This document shows, one piece after another, positions 62,475 to 64,000 of a stretch of 64,000 nucleotides of DNA; the stretch's first letter is position 1, and each line of letters opens with the position of its first letter. The notes under the pieces were generated by a model, which saw only the letters and a list, made by a program, of their open reading frames with translations, ran no database searches and was not told where the DNA came from. A program made the translations under genes and the position numbers. Source of the DNA: Myoxocephalus aenaeus (taxonomy: Eukaryota; Chordata; Actinopteri; Perciformes; Cottidae); the NCBI GenBank assembly GCA_038501785.1, contig JBAMJR010000040.1:10940001-11004000 (forward strand), in the 5' to 3' direction.

Positions 62475-63553
62475 GTGGGTGTGTTACCCGTCCGCTTGTT
62501 TTCCACCATACTCTGTCTTCACAACACGACATGCTAAACAAGAGCACGACCCCCGTCCACATGTTCACAGTGTAAGGTGCTGGCGCTTGTTATGAATACG
62601 TGACTTCATACCGCAGCGGAAACGCGTTTAACAGCCAGTGGGCGTGGCTAGAAAACACGTCCTCTTCTAACGGCTGATCAGACGCTTCAAGAAGATGACG
62701 TCAGACATGTAGGGAGCAAATGAGTGGGACAGCAGTGAGCTGGAATTATGTTTTGTATTATTGATTTTCACCTCTTTTTCTTTGATGTCCATAACTTTTA
62801 GACCAAAGTGAGACTCATTGCACCAGGCTATCCAGAATAAAAGAAAATAATAGCCTCAGTTATACAATTGAATCAGCTCCTCTGACACATTGTAAATAAA
62901 AATGTAGCATTAGTAAGGAGGTTTTAATCCTGGGCTGTTATCTCAGATTGCACAGATCCACCCTAATGAAGTCATAACTTAGTGTAAGACTAATATCTTG
63001 ACAGCTTTAAGGAGAACTTCCCCCTCAGATGGAATCAACCAAATGGGAGAGAGCTGACCGATGGACAGGAGTCAGATGCTGAGCAGCAATACAGTCAATT
63101 AACGACACAACATTTAGCAGAATCTGCACTGGGGAATTCACAGATAAAGTGGCTCTTATGCATAAAGCACAACACTGCGTACACCCTGTTTCTAAAAGTG
63201 CATTTTTGCCTTCAACATTTTAATAATACGCAATGTGGATCTTTTTCTGCCTCTTACTTTGTTCTTCACACAAGCAGACACGGTGCACCAGATCAAAGAG
63301 CGCCTTCATGAATAATTTCATTGCCAGATTAAAAATGCATACAAAATAATTTTGAAAAGAATAACCCATCATCATATCCCGCTCTGTCCTGTTGGGGATT
63401 GAAAGATGAAATCTACTTTTATACATCTGGAAACTCGCAATTGGAAAAAAAAGAGCCCAAAAAGTGTCATCTAGCAGCACATTTCCTGTGCTTGAGAACC
63501 ACTGGGTGACGGCTGGTACAGATGAGTATGTCATGCGTCATGTCTGCTAACAG
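62475..63553 (+). other. faap20: FAAP20-like intron 1
   Basis: AT-rich sequence lies between the two exons, bounded by GTGGGT and AACAG. I see no further exon or recognisable repeat in it. The region at 62630-62710 is moderately CpG-rich and may be the tail of the promoter CpG island. Confidence 0.6.
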
Positions 63554-63686
63554 GTCGCTGTGGTGGAGCGGCGAGCGGCTGCCTGCGGAGGAGAGCCTGT
63601 GGGCGTCGGCGCTGCAGTCTGCTCTGCCCTACCTGGAGGATCGGCACTGGGACCTGGTTCCTGAGCTTCCGCATCCACCCGCAGCG
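63554..63686 (+). CDS. faap20: FAAP20-like, coding exon 2
   Basis: The exon begins after an AACAG acceptor and, joined to exon 1, reads SLWWSGERLPAEESLWASAL and onward to LVPELPHPPAA (45 codons). From memory, this pattern of a tryptophan followed by a Gly-Glu/Asp-Glu segment, LW, a leucine helix and a VP-x-LP motif matches the N-terminal FANCA-binding region of human FAAP20. The exon is GC-rich and codon-like, unlike the flanking AT-rich intron. The donor is probably GCG|GTATAG at 63687, a weak site; an in-frame TAG at 63690 means the protein would end there without splicing. The polypyrimidine tract before the acceptor is poor. Later exons, including the zinc finger, should lie right of the window. 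Confidence is moderate because the family evolves fast. Confidence 0.68.
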
Positions 63687-64000
63687 GTATAGTCCTACTG
63701 GGTTGAGTGTGTGTGTGTGTGTGTAGTGGATTTTATTTAGTGACAAAAAGCTAGGAAAGGTTGCAGCTGGCTGCAGGGAGATAGTGTGCACTGCTGATTG
63801 GCTATAATGTATGTCATTTTTAGTTAATATCACAACGATAAACATGGTTGAGTTTCCTTTTTAAATTATAGTTTTGATGATGTCTTTTTTAATATATATT
63901 GCAAATTGAATCATTTGTCCTGCGTAAAAAAAAAAAAGAAGAAGAAAGTCTCCCTTCAATTGAAATGCTGGTGGCATTGAGTGTTGTTTTCTTCCTGTGC
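63687..64000 (+). other. faap20: FAAP20-like intron 2 (start)
   Basis: AT-rich sequence after the proposed donor, with a short GT tract (63705-63724) and an A-run (63926-63938). No further exon before the window ends. Confidence 0.45.

Overview
The window is vertebrate nuclear DNA, most likely from a teleost fish and probably a percomorph. It has spliced genes with GT-AG boundaries, long introns, very dense CA/GT microsatellites, and layers of fish-type LINE tails, tRNA-derived SINEs and hAT elements. No bacterial, plasmid, phage or CRISPR organisation is present. I name no species.

There are two protein-coding loci, arranged divergently. On the minus strand, 38587-39492 is the first coding exon of the SKI proto-oncogene homologue (302 codons). 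It carries the N-terminal R-SMAD-binding segment, the Ski/Sno/Dac homology domain and the Smad4-binding domain, and it ends at a consensus GTGAGT donor. Positions 1-38586 are then the start of a very long intron 1. I found no exon encoding the SKI coiled-coil C-terminus, so the rest of the gene should lie to the left of the window. On the plus strand near the right edge, two exons (62347-62474 and 63554-63686) join in frame into a protein start resembling FAAP20, the small FANCA-binding Fanconi anaemia protein. SKI and FAAP20 are also divergent neighbours in human 1p36, so synteny supports both calls.

Layout: 1-38.6 kb is SKI intron 1, with microsatellites, a few LINE/SINE/hAT fragments, several homeobox/POU-motif-rich candidate enhancers, a perfect 28-bp palindrome at 26.5 kb, and one possible plus-strand exon near 10 kb. 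38.6-40.2 kb is the CpG-dense SKI exon 1 with its leader and promoter. 40.2-61.9 kb is a transposon graveyard between the genes, with LINE remnants, hAT elements with recognisable 8-bp target duplications, nested insertions and three minisatellites. 61.9-64 kb is the FAAP20 promoter, exon 1, intron 1 and exon 2.

SKI (TGF-beta/BMP repression) and FAAP20 (interstrand-crosslink repair) act in unrelated pathways; their adjacency is inherited gene order and not an operon. I saw no clear novel molecular system. The most interesting items are the perfect palindrome, a SINE interrupted by a GC-rich foldback, inverted LINE copies, a frame-preserving 45-bp minisatellite inside a LINE reading frame, and compact putative E2F/ETS sites plus an overlapping upstream ORF at FAAP20.
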